In this document: positions 56,252 through 64,000 of the stretch, in pieces
Layout: every line of letters starts with the position of its first letter
Numbering within the stretch: position 1 is the first letter of the stretch
NCBI GenBank assembly: GCA_963752815.1
Contig: CAVVZI010000015.1
Span: 868,001-932,000, forward strand
Reading direction: 5' to 3'
Origin: Sva-07 sp963752815
GTDB taxonomy: Bacteria; Actinomycetota; Acidimicrobiia; Acidimicrobiales; Ilumatobacteraceae
DNA: 64,000 bases
Made by a program: the position numbers and the translations under genes
Notes under the pieces: model-generated
What the model was told of the DNA's origin: nothing
The model's input: the letters and a program-made list of their open reading frames with translations, nothing else
Databases searched by the model: none

Positions 56252-56826
56252 TGCGCACCTCCCAACGGAGCAACAGAACTGGACGTCGGAGACGACAGCA
56301 GAGTGTCGTACTCACGGGCCAGGTGGCGACGGGCGCGATGCAACCGTTGCCTCGCCGCATCCGGTTCGATCTTCAATACAGCGGCGATACTCACCGCCGA
56401 CAACTGCTCCCAGGCGTCGAGACGCAGCACCTCGGCGTCGGTTTCGTTCAGTCGAGCCAGCGCCGCGAGCACACGCCGCGAGTCGACACCGTCGCGTCCG
56501 CTGTCGTCTGCGCCCTCGACAGGTCGCGACTCGGCGGTTTGCAGTCGTGAGCGCAAACGGCTGCGGCGCGTGACGCTGCGCCACTGGTGCCCGACCACCC
56601 GATACGCAACGCCGTACAGCCACACCAGTGCCGCATCGCCGTCGGGTACCTCGTCGATGCGGCGCCACATCGTCAGGAACACCTCGGCAACCGCGTCGTC
56701 GCCGGCCTCGGCAAGAACCCGCCGATTGCAGTAGGCACGAATCGGGCTGTAGAAGCGTGCGTACAGGTTGGTGAACCGTGCCTCAGCTACAGACGGCCCC
56801 ACCCCCATGGTGCTGCTCCCCTCCAT
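56248..56826 (-). CDS. ECF sigma factor paired with paralogue B
   Basis: 192 residues (ATG 56808 possible). Region 2 FTNLYARFYSPIRAYCNRRV, AVAEVFLTMWRRIDEVPDGD, WLYGVAYRVVGHQWRS; region 4 LNETDAEVLRLDAWEQLSAV with SIAAVLKIEPDAARQRLHRA. Clearly different in sequence from the sigma next to paralogue A although their partners share a sensor. Confidence 0.85.
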   Translation of the reverse strand: MEGSSTMGVGPSVAEARFTNLYARFYSPIRAYCNRRVLAEAGDDAVAEVFLTMWRRIDEVPDGDAALVWLYGVAYRVVGHQWRSVTRRSRLRSRLQTAESRPVEGADDSGRDGVDSRRVLAALARLNETDAEVLRLDAWEQLSAVSIAAVLKIEPDAARQRLHRARRHLAREYDTLLSSPTSSSVAPLGGAQ

Positions 56827-56930
56827 ACCCCTTCAATGCCCGGCATGACGATCGGTGTGACACCCAGAGTCGCACGTCCAATCCGCGACGCGCGCTGCAC
56901 GCACCTCGCTGCCCGAATTGCGGTCGTGAC

Positions 56931-57211
56931 CTATTCGGCGTGACAGAACATCGCGACGGTTGCGCAGCTGGCGATAGGCGACACGTTCAGAGCATGATCG
57001 AGGAACTTCGACCGTGCCACGGTGATCAGCCAGCGAACGTCGGCCCGGTCGGTGTGTCCGCGGCGCAGCTCCTCGGGGACGGCGAGCCAGACGTCCTGGG
57101 TGAGATCCTCCGCCTCGGCCCGGTCGCCGGCGCACAGACGCAACAGTTAGCCGTACACGGACGGAAGGTGCAACCGGTAGAACGCGCACAACGTCTCCGA
57201 TGTCATCACCG
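56931..57211 (-). pseudogene. ECF sigma factor remnant with in-frame stop
   Basis: Minus strand FYRLHLPSVYG, stop (TAA near 57149), LLRLCAGDRAEAEDLTQDVW then VRWLITVARSKFLDHA: region 2 of a sigma factor. Region 4 is missing. Stop plus truncation mark true decay. Confidence 0.72.
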
Positions 57212-57418
57212 CCGCCTCAGGCAACGCCCCTCCCGTTTCCACACCCACTCAACGAACGAGCCCACACTGAATCGTCGCGCCACAGACAAGACCCGCCCAG
57301 AAACCGGCCCGCACTCGCCGTTTTGGTCGACTGGTCGAGCAGCGCGGCCGGCAAGGAGGGCCGGTGCTGTCAGCACGCCGAGTGTCACACACACTCCGGG
57401 TTGGGGCATATATAGAGA

Positions 57419-58033
57419 GTGCGATTCCGTAGGGACGCTGTGCGATCACTCGACGGCTTGGCCGACGACGAGTTGCTCGGGTTGGCGAGACGCGACCCGG
57501 AGGCCTTTGCGGTGTTCTACCGGCGTCGCGTCGGGTCGACCCTGGCGTTCTTCGTTCGGCGTACCGCATGTCAAGAGACGGCGGCCGACCTCACCGCGGA
57601 GACGTTCGCGCAGGCCTACCTGTCTCTGCATCGGTACCGCCCGACCGGGGCACCGGCGCAAGCGTGGCTGGCGGCGATCGCCCGTCACGAACTCGCCCAC
57701 TTCGTGCGGGCGGCCGAGGTGGCGAGCAGAGCCCGGCGGCGGCTCGGCATGCGACCGGTGCCTGCCGGTGACGAGCCCTACGAGCAGCTGACGCAGGCGT
57801 TGGACGCACGCCGGGACGGGCCCGCCCTGCAACTCGCGATGGACGAGTTGACCGACGGCGTTGCCGACGCCGTGCGCTTCCGTGTCGTTGACGGGCTGGC
57901 CTACGCCGACGTCGCCGCCCGGCTCGGATGCAGCGAGGCGGCCGCCCGCCAGCGGGTAGCCCGCGGTCTCTCACAGCTGTCCGACCGACTCGAAGCAACA
58001 CCGATGTCAACAGCACTGGAGTTCGATCGATGA
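57419..58033 (+). CDS. ECF sigma factor paired with a transglutaminase-like membrane protein
   Basis: 204 residues from GTG 57419 (GTG 57440 possible). Region 2 DPEAFAVFYRRRVGSTLAFF, TAETFAQAYLSLHRYRPTGA, WLAAIARHELAHFVR; region 4 LTDGVADAVRFRVVDGLAYA with VAARLGCSEAAARQRVARGL. Its TGA overlaps the next ATG. Confidence 0.85.
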   Translation: MRFRRDAVRSLDGLADDELLGLARRDPEAFAVFYRRRVGSTLAFFVRRTACQETAADLTAETFAQAYLSLHRYRPTGAPAQAWLAAIARHELAHFVRAAEVASRARRRLGMRPVPAGDEPYEQLTQALDARRDGPALQLAMDELTDGVADAVRFRVVDGLAYADVAARLGCSEAAARQRVARGLSQLSDRLEATPMSTALEFDR

Positions 58034-59088
58034 CCACGACTACGACCTACGCTGACCGGCTCGAGCACGAGCTCTTGGGCGCCATCGCTCGTCGCCGGCG
58101 GAAGCGCACCGTCGTCACACGCCTGGCGGCCATTGCCGTCGCCGCGACGGCGGTGGTCGGGGCGCTAGTGCTGACCCGAAACGGATCCTCGCCTGCTCTG
58201 GCCAGCGACATCAAGGGCCAGCTCTCGGAGAGTTCCGAAGAGGTCGCGTTCGTGGTGAGCAGCCCGGCACCCTCCTACTGGCGCATGACCGCGCTCGGCG
58301 ACTTCGACGGCACGACGTGGACCGCGCACGACGAGACCATTGGTGGCGCGAGTGCGTCGCTGCCACACGACGTCGAGCCGGGGATGGATTCCGACACGAT
58401 CACCCAGACGTTCGAGATCCATGGTCTGGACGGCAACTGGTTACCGGCGGCGTTCGAACCAGTCCGAGTCGATGGCCCCGATGGCATCACTATCGAGGCT
58501 GAGACCTCGAGCCTGGTCACCGCCTCGGAAACGTTGGATGGGCTCACTTACACGGTCGAGTCGGTGCTGCCCCGCTATGACGTCGCCCGCCTGCGCGCTG
58601 CAGACACGCCGCCCGCCGGCGAGGTCGCCGAACGCTACCTAACGCTTCCCGCCGACTTCCCGGCCGACCTGGCCGAACAGGCCCGCGAGATCACTGCCGG
58701 AACCGCAACCCGCTACGACCGGGCCATCGCCCTGCAGAACTGGTTCCGGAGCTTCACCTACGACCTGTCGTTCCCTGCCGGACACAGCGAGAACGCGATG
58801 CAACAGTTCGTGGCCCAGCGGCGCGGGTACTGCGAGCAGTTCGCCGGTACCTACGCCGCCTTCGCCCGGGTGCTCGGTTTGCCGTCGCGGGTCGCGATTG
58901 GGTTCACCCCAGGCGAACTACGCGACGACGGCCGCTACTACGTGCAGGGCAAGCACGCTCACGCCTGGCCCGAGATCTACTTCGCCGGTGTCGGCTGGGT
59001 GCCCTTCGAGCCCACCCCCGGGCGGGGCAATCCGGCCGCCGAGCAGTACACCGGCGTCGCCGCCGCCCAAGGCAACGGCGGGGGATGA
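58030..59088 (+). CDS. Membrane-anchored transglutaminase-like protein
   Basis: 352 residues. Short cytoplasmic N-terminus (YADRLEHELLGAIARRRRKR), one helix (LAAIAVAATAVVGALVL, about 38-54), an outer TgpA-like region (PSYWRMTALGDFDGTTW), and a transglutaminase core with catalytic Cys in RRGYCEQFAGTYAAFARVLG, His in GKHAHAWPEIYF and GWVPFEPTPG. The order of TgpA-type proteins, but without their many N-terminal helices. Translationally coupled to the sigma factor; possibly an anti-sigma with an enzymatic outer domain. Confidence 0.85.
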   Translation: MTTTTTYADRLEHELLGAIARRRRKRTVVTRLAAIAVAATAVVGALVLTRNGSSPALASDIKGQLSESSEEVAFVVSSPAPSYWRMTALGDFDGTTWTAHDETIGGASASLPHDVEPGMDSDTITQTFEIHGLDGNWLPAAFEPVRVDGPDGITIEAETSSLVTASETLDGLTYTVESVLPRYDVARLRAADTPPAGEVAERYLTLPADFPADLAEQAREITAGTATRYDRAIALQNWFRSFTYDLSFPAGHSENAMQQFVAQRRGYCEQFAGTYAAFARVLGLPSRVAIGFTPGELRDDGRYYVQGKHAHAWPEIYFAGVGWVPFEPTPGRGNPAAEQYTGVAAAQGNGGG

Positions 59089-59413
59089 GACGACGCGCAA
59101 CATCGCGAACCCTCGCTCCGCGTCACCAAGCCGGCGGTCGGGGACGATCCCGGGAGGGGGTTGCGTCATCGTGGTCCGGCCACCCCGATCGGTCGCATCA
59201 GGACTCGGGACCCGCACGCGATCCGATGAATCCGTCGATCGAGCGTCGTCACTAAAGTCTGACACTGGCCCGGTGGCCTCACTGCCACCCGGCGGACTGA
59301 ACTAGCGTCCCGATCGACGCAGCCAGAGGCGCCACCCGGCGTTCGCCGAGTCGAGCAGCAACGTTCCAACACCGAGCGCTCGCTCGGCACCCTGGCTTGA
59401 TCAAGGAGCTCAA
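59089..59413. other. Intergenic region with partial repeat
   Basis: 325 bp, no gene. Bases 59120-59143 (GCGTCACC..GCCGGCGGTCGGGG) match the 3' end of the interspersed repeat. The promoter and AAGGAG site of the acyltransferase lie at its right end. Confidence 0.5.
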
Positions 59414-61057
59414 GTGAAGCAACTCGCCGGCATCGACGCTTCGTTCCTGTACATGGAGACGCCGTCGACCTACGCGCATGTGTCCGGCCTGATGATCCTC
59501 GAGCGGCCGAGTGTCGATTACGACCCCTTCGCGGCGGTCTACGCCAAGTACGCCTCGGTCGTCGGCGAGTTGGAGCCGATTCGTCGCCGCGTGGTCGAGG
59601 TGCCGTTCGGGCTTGATCACCCCTACTGGATCGATGATCCCAACTTCGATCTTGATTTTCACATCCGGGCGCTCAACCTCGCCCCACCGGGCCGGGCGCA
59701 CCAGTTGGCCGAGCAGGTGGCACGAATCCATGGTCGGCCGCTGGACCGGACCCGGCCGCTGTGGGAGGTGTACGTCATCGACGGGCTCGAGGACGGCCGA
59801 TGGGCGCTGCTCACCAAGTATCACCACGCCACCATCGACGGCGCCGCCGGCCAACTGATGCTGGCGCTCATGACCGAGACCGAGCCGGACGAGCCCCCGC
59901 CCGGTGAGAGTCCATCGTGGGAACCCGAGGCAATCCCCGGCAACGCCGAACTGCTCCGCCTGACGATGATCAACCTGGTCCGCAACCCGCTGCGAGCAGC
60001 GCGGGTGCAAGCCCGCCTCGTGCGTCAGTTGGCCGATGCCGCCGGAATCTCCACCGTCAGCGGTGCCGCCACGACAGCCGAAGCCGCCCTCAAGCGCTTC
60101 GCCCAGGGCGGCGCGACAGACCGGCCGGACGTGCCACGGCCAACGACCCCGGCCCCACGTACCCCATGGAACAAAGCGATCAGCCCGCACCGCCGGTTCG
60201 CGATGCGCACCGCCTCGCTGGACAACATCAAGCGCCTCAAGAACGCCACCGGCGGCACGGTCAACGACGTCATCATGGCCATCAGCGCCGGCGGACTGCG
60301 CGAGTACTTGCTGCATCACGACGCCCTGCCCGACCGCCCGTTGCGAGTGATGGTGCCGGTCTCGATCCGCACCGGCGAAGAGTCCGACCTCTGGACGAAC
60401 CGGACCTCAGCCGTCACCGCCGAGCTGCCCACCAACTGCGCCGACCCCCTTGAACGGATGGCCCGCTGCCGCGACGCCATGAACGACGCCAAGCGACAAT
60501 TTGATGTCCTCCCCGCCGCCGAGATAATCGACCTCTACCAATTCACCTCACCCGCGCTGGCCACCGCCGCCTCACGGGTCGCATCGCAGCTTCGCGTGTC
60601 CGACCACGTCGACCCGCCCGTGAACCTGGTCATCTCCAACGTCCCCGGCCCCCGCCAGCCCCTCTACTTCGCCGGGGCGAAAATTGCGCACCAGTTCCCG
60701 TTGAACATCATCGTCGACGGCCAAGGGCTCAACATCACCGTCATGAGCTACCTCGACCGGCTCGACTTCGGATTCGTCGCCGACCGCGACCTGATCCCTG
60801 ACCTCGAGGACTTCGCCGACATGCACATCGACGAGATCACCCGCCTGTTCAACGCCACCGGCGCCGAATGGGCCCATCCACCAGAGCCTCCATCGCGACA
60901 CCGCGACCCGACCGAGCCCACCACCAAAGCCGAGCCCGCCGTCATCGACGCGACCACCCGCGAGCCGGCGAGGAAGAAGACGGCCGTCAAGAAGCCAGCC
61001 GCCCACAAGCCGAGACCCCGGAAGCGGGCGGCCACCCGCCCGACAGCGAGCGCGTGA
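59414..61057 (+). CDS. Wax ester synthase/diacylglycerol acyltransferase with basic tail
   Basis: 547 residues, GTG 59414 preceded by AAGGAG. N-terminal DASFLYMETPSTYAHVSGLM, catalytic HHxxxDG as KYHHATIDGAAG near residue 138, VNDVIMAISAGGLREYL, and C-terminal NLVISNVPGPRQPLYFAGA with ITVMSYLDRLDFGFVADRDL. Transfers acyl-CoA to alcohols or diacylglycerol for storage lipid. After residue about 480 there is a Lys/Arg/Pro/Ala tail (PARKKTAVKKPAAHKPRPRK) like histone H1 tails; the usual family length is about 450-480. Confidence 0.92.
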   Translation: MKQLAGIDASFLYMETPSTYAHVSGLMILERPSVDYDPFAAVYAKYASVVGELEPIRRRVVEVPFGLDHPYWIDDPNFDLDFHIRALNLAPPGRAHQLAEQVARIHGRPLDRTRPLWEVYVIDGLEDGRWALLTKYHHATIDGAAGQLMLALMTETEPDEPPPGESPSWEPEAIPGNAELLRLTMINLVRNPLRAARVQARLVRQLADAAGISTVSGAATTAEAALKRFAQGGATDRPDVPRPTTPAPRTPWNKAISPHRRFAMRTASLDNIKRLKNATGGTVNDVIMAISAGGLREYLLHHDALPDRPLRVMVPVSIRTGEESDLWTNRTSAVTAELPTNCADPLERMARCRDAMNDAKRQFDVLPAAEIIDLYQFTSPALATAASRVASQLRVSDHVDPPVNLVISNVPGPRQPLYFAGAKIAHQFPLNIIVDGQGLNITVMSYLDRLDFGFVADRDLIPDLEDFADMHIDEITRLFNATGAEWAHPPEPPSRHRDPTEPTTKAEPAVIDATTREPARKKTAVKKPAAHKPRPRKRAATRPTASA

Positions 61058-61190
61058 CCACCATCGACCAACTCACCCCAGAGGAAGCGAGCAGATCATG
61101 GTGGCCGCCGACACGTCGCCCGATGTGTCCACTCGGCATCACCGGATCGAGCCTCCTGGGTCGCCCCGAAGTGCCGGTCGATGGCATCCC

Positions 61191-61290
61191 ATAACGCCGA
61201 TCGATAACCCGGCCCCGACGCAGTACCGACCCGCACACTGCGGCCCGGATGCGACGCCACAAAATCGCGTCACCAGGCCGGCGATTGGTG
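61191..61290. repeat. Interspersed intergenic repeat, copy 2
   Basis: ATAACGCCGATCGATA...AAAATCGCGTCACCAGGCCGG, aligning with 48264-48364. Lies in the 286-bp gap after the acyltransferase. No coding signal inside. Confidence 0.65.
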
Positions 61291-61343
61291 CAACATTGGC
61301 GCCCGGAGACGCGAAGTGCACGGTGCTCGCCTGCGGCACCGGG

Positions 61344-61871
61344 TCACGGACGCGAATCGGTGGGGTCGGAGAGCATGTCGACGCTTACCGTTTTCGGGAC
61401 CACCTGAACTGGCCGTCGAGTCGTGTGCTTGGCTGGTTGCGGGGCCGGGTCGAGAGCGATCATTTTGGAGATGGCCGTGAAATCGACGACTGCGCCGTGC
61501 TCGCCGTCTGGTGCGTCGTAGGTGATGACTGCTCGACGGCCCCGGGGGGTGATCGATCGCACGGTCCAGGTTCGTCCGCTCGGAGCGAGATATCTTGCTC
61601 CGATCGGTGGCGTCCAGTCGGTTTCCAATGGGTGGTTGCTGATGTCCGGGCTCTCTTCGGAGGTGTCGCCATGAGGTGTTCGTTGAACGGTGGCGGATGC
61701 TCCGGTTTGAATCGAGTCGACATCCCGGGTGTCACACGCAGCGGTGCCGCCCAACGCGCCGACCACAGGAGCGACGCCCCCAATGGCCGTCAGACGCGTG
61801 ATGCGCGTGTGTCGTGGCCCTGTGATCTGGGTGACGTGTCGGTTGCTTGCCGACCAGTGAGCGATGTTCAT
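61344..61871 (-). CDS. Hypothetical protein
   Basis: 175 residues from ATG 61871, with AAAGGAAA nine bases upstream. N-terminus is weakly hydrophobic (IGGVAPVVGALGGTAAC), the middle has a plausible small beta domain (PPIGARYLAPSGRTWTVRSI, GRRAVITYDAPDGEHGAVVD). Not recognised. The well-placed ribosome site and bias support a real gene; divergent from the regulator at 62041. Confidence 0.5.
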   Translation of the reverse strand: MNIAHWSASNRHVTQITGPRHTRITRLTAIGGVAPVVGALGGTAACDTRDVDSIQTGASATVQRTPHGDTSEESPDISNHPLETDWTPPIGARYLAPSGRTWTVRSITPRGRRAVITYDAPDGEHGAVVDFTAISKMIALDPAPQPAKHTTRRPVQVVPKTVSVDMLSDPTDSRP

Positions 61872-62040
61872 GTGTCAGTTTCCTTTCAGTTGGGCAACTG
61901 GCCGTCGCCGTCGTTGCGGAGCAATGCGTTGTTGACAAGCTGCGCCCAGCCGCGTACGGGCAGAGTTCCGCCCACGTTCACGCTGCAACTCACTCGCTCT
62001 TGCGCTTGACAGTGAGGTCGGGCGGGGCCCATCGTCTGGT

Positions 62041-64000
62041 GTGCTCGCCTGCAAAGTCCTGGGCGCGGTGATGCTGCAAGGTGGCCCGCTGTCGTCGACC
62101 CGCCAGCGGCGGGCGCTGGCCGCGTTGGTGGTCGCGCACGGCGAGGTGGTTTCGGCCGACCGCCTCGCCGACATTGTGTGGGACGGTGATCCACCGGACA
62201 GCATGAACGCGCTGCAGACGTACATGTCGCGTCTGCGCGCCGTGTTGGGAGTCGACTCGATTCAGACACGGCCCCCCGGTTACGCCCTCGCGTTACCGAT
62301 CGACGCGGTCGACGCGTGGCGGTTCGAAACACTCGTCGACGAGGCACGCTCCATGCCGCCGGTCGAGGCGCTGGACTTGCTTGACGAGGCGCTCGGACTG
62401 TGGCGAGGCACGGCCTACGCCGAGTTCGCCCACGAGGAGTTCGCTCGTGCCGAAGCAGTTCGCCTCGAGGAGCTGCGAGCCGCCGCGGCGGTGGCCCGCC
62501 TCGACGCACTCATCGCTGTCGGCCGCGCCGACGATGCCGCCGCCGACGCGCTGCACCTGATCGAAGCCGACCCCTTTCGGGAGTCGGTGTGGGACCGGCG
62601 TATGCGCGCCCTTCACGCCAGCGGCCGCACGGTCGACGCCTTACGTGTCTTCCAGGACTACCGCCGGCTGCTGGCCGATGAGCTTGGTCTGGAACCGTCA
62701 CCCGAGCTGGTCGCATTGGAGCGCGCGCTGCTCACCCCACAATCGCCGGAGGAGAGCGCGGACACCACGCTCGGAAGCCTGCCCGGGAACTTGCCGGTCG
62801 ACTCGACAGCGCTCGCCGGTCGAGTCGCCGAGATCGATCCGCTCCCAGAGGGCTCGCGTGGGGTGCGGCCGTCGGGGACGGTGACGTTGCTGTTCACCGA
62901 CATGGTCGGCTCGACCGCGGTCGCTTCCGGGTTGGATCCCGACGCGGCCGACGAGTTGCGGCGCCGTCATTTCGTCCTGTTGCGTCACGCGGTCGCTGAG
63001 AACGGCGGAGTCGAGGTGAAGTCGCTGGGTGACGGGCTGATGGTGGTGTTTGGTGCTGCGTCGCGTGCGTTGTCGTGCGCGGTGGCGATGCAGCAGTACA
63101 TCGAGCGTGACAACCAGACCGCTGGAACCGCAGTCGGGTTGCGGGTCGGTATCAGCGGCGGTGAGGTGACGTTGTGAGAATGATGATTACTTCGGTGAGC
63201 CCGTCGTTGAGGCTGCTCGGCTGTGCGCGATGTGTGAGGCCGGTCAGATTTTGGCTGCGCAGATCGTGAAGTTGACGGCTGGTCGACGGACTCGGGGGGC
63301 GTTTCGCTCGTTGGGTGAACTCGAGCTCAAGGGTCTGGGTCATCGGGTGGACACCGTCGAGGTGCTCTGGGAGCCGCTGGACGCGAACGCCATAGGCGGT
63401 GTGATCCCGCTTCCTGGCCGGCTTGGCTTGGTGCCAGCATCCGGGGTCGTCGGACGCGAATCTGACATCGGTGTGCTGACCGACACCTATCACCGAGTTC
63501 GCGACGGTCTGGGGCGTGAGGTGTGGATGGTGTCGGGGGAGGCGGGAGCGGGCAAGAGCACCCTGGTCGCGGAGGTTGCGCGTGCGGCGTTCGATGCTGG
63601 CGGGTGCGTGCTGTACGGGCACTGCGAGGAGGACCTGGCGGCGCCCTATCAGCTCTTCTCCCAAAGTCTCAGCCACTACATCAAGTACGCCGCCGATGAC
63701 CGGCTGGCCGTTTCGATGGACGGCGTGGGCGCGGACCTGGCTCGACTGCTGCCGGAACTGTCGAAGCGTCTCCCTGAGCTCGGTTCCTCGAAGGCGCTCG
63801 ATGCTGACACGGAGCGCTACCAGCTCCACGCAGCTGTGGTCGACTTGTTCGCGACCGTTTCGGCGGATCAGCCGGTGGTGATGGTGTTGGAGGATTTGCA
63901 GTGGGCTGACTCGGCGAGTCTGCAGCTGCTCAGACACGTGGCGGCCGCGGACCAGCCGATGCGTCTGCTGGTCCTCGGTACGTATCGCGACAGTGAACTA
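62041..64000 (+). CDS. BTAD plus class III nucleotidyl cyclase plus AAA ATPase regulator, partial, one frameshift
   Basis: Runs off the right edge. GTG 62041; the winged-helix/BTAD part is residues about 1-235 (SADRLADIVWDGDPPDSMNA, EADPFRESVWDRRMRALHAS). The cyclase domain begins GTVTLLFTDMVGSTAVASG with metal-binding Asp, then VEVKSLGDGLMVVF. A slip near 63172 changes frame to DDYFGEPVVEAARLCAMCEA. The ATPase follows with VVGRESDIGVL, Walker A SGEAGAGKSTLVAEV and Walker B VVMVLEDLQWADS. A predicted AfsR-like regulator with a built-in cyclase-type domain; catalytic competence is not shown. Confidence 0.85.

Overview
The window is high-GC DNA from an actinobacterium. The gene families fit an aquatic Acidimicrobiia/Ilumatobacter-like lineage: a heliorhodopsin remnant, a RskA-type anti-sigma factor beside a fasciclin lipoprotein, a deazaflavin-dependent reductase, WS/DGAT, GYD proteins and AfsR-like BTAD regulators. 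This taxonomic placement is inference from families; I ran no search. Many well-conserved genes (NfeD-like, Rieske oxygenase, two flavoenzymes, AzlC, two AfsR-like regulators, a glycosyltransferase) are broken by one or a few single-base indels, while neighbours are intact. Draft-sequence error is the likelier cause for most of these; true decay is clear only for a few remnants.

Layout. 1-3.9 kb: core genes (NfeD-like protein, fused tandem ArsA-type ATPase, receiver-domain protein) ending at tRNA-Pro(CGG). 3.96-21.68 kb: an integrative mobilisable element. It is bounded by a ~107-bp direct repeat of the tRNA 3' half plus its terminator, and carries a tyrosine integrase, VapBC, an excisionase-like protein and a MobF relaxase-helicase (frame-broken). 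Its cargo is an apparent oxidative catabolic pathway: TetR regulator with a palindromic operator, four SDR dehydrogenases, a Rieske oxygenase with an NTF2-like partner, a second SnoaL-like protein, a P450, a substrate-binding lipoprotein and an AMACR/CaiB-type CoA transferase. 21.68-22.27 kb: a heliorhodopsin pseudogene abutting the right attachment site.

22.3-24.4 kb: a SigK/RskA/fasciclin-lipoprotein module like the mycobacterial SigK-RskA-MPT83 system. 24.5-31.4 kb: two glycosyltransferases, a flavin amine-oxidase/desaturase-like enzyme and a fused IPP isomerase-polyprenyl diphosphate synthase, possibly a small glyco-isoprenoid locus. 31.6-32.8 kb: a Doc-type toxin-antitoxin pair and an IS3 fragment. 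32.8-45.7 kb: two AfsR-like regulators flanking an OsmC/FMO/FAD-hydroxylase/PIG-L operon and AzlCD, then an ABCG transporter.

45.8-59.1 kb: a region rich in ECF sigma factors, with four sigma/membrane-partner pairs plus a sigma remnant. Two of the membrane partners share a near-identical TM and extracytoplasmic domain but have different cytoplasmic N-termini and different sigma partners. Interspersed are a CYP124/125-like P450, GYD, ABM-like and F420-type small enzymes, and IS3 and flavin-monooxygenase remnants. 59.4-64 kb: a WS/DGAT acyltransferase with a histone-like basic tail, a hypothetical protein and a BTAD-cyclase-AAA regulator running off the window. A ~100-bp interspersed repeat occurs at 48.3 and 61.2 kb.
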